DNA of 5,954 bases. Source: Phycisphaerales bacterium. Lineage in GTDB: Bacteria > Planctomycetota > Phycisphaerae > Sedimentisphaerales > Anaerohalosphaeraceae. Under the pieces are notes generated by a model. It saw only the letters and a program-made list of their open reading frames with translations, did not search any database and had not been told where the DNA came from. Positions 4,762 to 5,954 of this stretch are shown here, in pieces (position 1 is the stretch's first letter; each line of letters opens with the position of its first letter). The stretch is taken from assembly GCA_003152975.1 (NCBI GenBank), contig PMBP01000198.1, positions 1 through 5,954 on the forward strand, in the 5' to 3' direction. The translations under genes and the position numbers were made by a program.

Positions 4762-5954
4762 AAACTCGATCCACGACACCACCGCATTGGAGGTCGTGCG
4801 GGCGTTTTCGATGCGGATGAGGACCTTGCCATCTTTGGATTGCTCGGCGGAAACAGCCGCTTCCAGCCATTTGCCCTGCTGGAAATTCTCGATCGTCCCC
4901 AGCGATTGGCCCGCCACGGCCACCGTCTGTTTGCGTCCGCCCTGGAAGTTGTCCGGGTCGATCACGAACATCCGCACCTTGCCCTCTACCCCCTTCGGCA
5001 CGGTCAGTTCGATTTCCAGCGTCGTGTCGGCCGCACGGCAGGAATAGTACGGCAGCTCCCAGCCGTCGAAAGTGTAGCCGCTCTTGGCCGCGGCGCCGTA
5101 TCCCGGCTCGGCGTAGAAGATCTCCTTCTCCGGCCGGCCGCACAGCATCAGCAGCCGCACGCTGCGGCTCTGCAGTTCCTTGACATCCGGCACGGGCTCT
5201 TTGTCCGGCCAGAAGGGCAGCTCCGGCCCCGGCGCCCGATCGGCCGCGGCCGCCATCGCCGGCAGGGGCTTGTGCGGCTCGACCTGGTACCAGTAGGTCG
5301 TGCTCGAAAGCTGCAGCGTGCTGCCGGGCTTGCTGAACTCGCGGCGGAACATCGGGTCCTCCCGCTCGCCGAAACCGACGGCCACCTTCAGCGACTTGTC
5401 GAACGAGATCGCATCCTCGACGAAGAACCGGTAGCCGCACGCCCCCTTGAGAAACGGAAAGAACCCGGTCCTCGGAAATATACTTTGTGTCTCCGGAAAT
5501 CCCCAACTGAAGCCGAACGAATCCTCCAGCCCCTGGAACTCGATCGACGCTTTTGGCTCGCCGTCGATGTAGAATTTCTCATTGCCGTCCACCGGGTACC
5601 CCGCCCGCCCCGGCCGGCGGATCGTCACATTCCAGCCGACGAACTTGCCGCGCCCCGCCGCCTCCATCGCCACAAAATCCGTCTTGCCCAGCAACAGTGC
5701 CTCCTGCCGCCACGACGCATGAAAATACGCCTCGTCCTCGCTGATCGCCTCGCGGGTCTGAACCATCACATAGCTGTAGCACGGCATGATCTGCCACAGG
5801 GCGTCGCCCGGCTCGACCGGCCCGTCATAGACCAGCTCGACCCTGGCCGACTTGCGGAACGGCATCGGGAAATAGCAGTTAAAGCCGCGCCGCTTGTTGA
5901 CCAGCTCGGTGTTGACCTCGTCGCGCAGGCCCGCCGGGTCGCAGAAGAAATCCA
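4747..5954 (-). CDS. DUF2961 (GH172-type) glycoside hydrolase, partial, 5' end beyond window
   Basis: DUF2961 proteins include GH172 enzymes acting on fructofuranosides and arabinofuranosides (difructose anhydride I synthase/hydrolase, D-arabinan hydrolases). The 401 visible residues are open to the window edge, upstream of the first internal Met, and begin D-F-F-C-D-P-A-G. No start or signal peptide is visible. Recognisable family elements are NCYFPMPFRKSARVEL (25-40, visible numbering), GRGKFVGWNVT (100-110), EKFYIDGE (125-132) and GLEDSFGFSWGF (141-152). The last corresponds to the usual GTGTEDYF...WGF signature, with E142 a likely catalytic acid and E125 a possible second carboxylate. Residues from about 265 to the end form an extra beta-rich C-terminal region, resembling a binding domain. 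The signature is altered (L for T, S for Y, and FQ before G), so this is a divergent subfamily whose sugar cannot be predicted. GC is clearly higher than in the following RhuM-Fic gene. Confidence 0.9.
   Translation of the reverse strand, partial: DFFCDPAGLRDEVNTELVNKRRGFNCYFPMPFRKSARVELVYDGPVEPGDALWQIMPCYSYVMVQTREAISEDEAYFHASWRQEALLLGKTDFVAMEAAGRGKFVGWNVTIRRPGRAGYPVDGNEKFYIDGEPKASIEFQGLEDSFGFSWGFPETQSIFPRTGFFPFLKGACGYRFFVEDAISFDKSLKVAVGFGEREDPMFRREFSKPGSTLQLSSTTYWYQVEPHKPLPAMAAAADRAPGPELPFWPDKEPVPDVKELQSRSVRLLMLCGRPEKEIFYAEPGYGAAAKSGYTFDGWELPYYSCRAADTTLEIELTVPKGVEGKVRMFVIDPDNFQGGRKQTVAVAGQSLGTIENFQQGKWLEAAVSAEQSKDGKVLIRIENARTTSNAVVSWIEFISKN

Noticed and set aside
4547..5506. Minus-strand open frame of 319 codons overlapping DUF2961 and RhuM-Fic
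   Set aside because: It is a shifted frame of both genes, has a low-complexity Arg/Gly-rich composition, and spans the end of one gene and the start of the next.

Overview
The window carries five protein genes, all on the minus strand, so they read from the right edge to the left. In transcription order they are: (1) a DUF2961/GH172-type glycoside hydrolase whose 5' end lies beyond the window; (2) a RhuM-Fic fusion protein; (3) a small DUF3788 protein; (4) a large membrane-tethered alpha/beta hydrolase; (5) the N-terminal 275 residues of a secreted gamma-glutamyltransferase-family protein that runs off the left edge. No rRNA, tRNA, CRISPR array or transposase was seen. Gaps between genes are short (21-95 bp), so no stretch over 300 bp is unexplained. 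Open frames on the plus strand are mirror frames of these GC-rich genes.

The organism is not named by any marker gene. A GC-rich chromosome with a DUF2961 hydrolase, exported degradative enzymes and short palindromes between genes would fit a planctomycete-like (for example Phycisphaerae) or other polysaccharide-degrading environmental bacterium. This is inference, held with low to moderate confidence.

Layout: the flanking genes look like resident catabolic genes for glycan, ester and gamma-glutamyl or peptide substrates. The middle (about 3158-4740) looks like an accessory patch. RhuM-Fic is visibly less GC-rich than the DUF2961 gene (about 48% against about 65% in hand-counted lines). It lies between near-identical 14/15-bp direct repeats that duplicate the 3' end of the DUF2961 gene. 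Just past DUF3788, a second copy of that gene's last six codons plus stop remains, with only synonymous differences, which looks like the tail of a lost tandem paralogue.

Two related 27-bp palindromes sit in the gaps before the alpha/beta hydrolase and before the gamma-glutamyltransferase. The second, which has a T-tract, reads as an intrinsic terminator. Their shared core also allows a dispersed repeat family or a common operator.

I see no complete new multi-gene system. The points most worth a second look are the direct repeats around RhuM-Fic, the DUF3788 tail remnant, the paired palindromes, and the missing substrate-site arginine in the gamma-glutamyltransferase-like protein.
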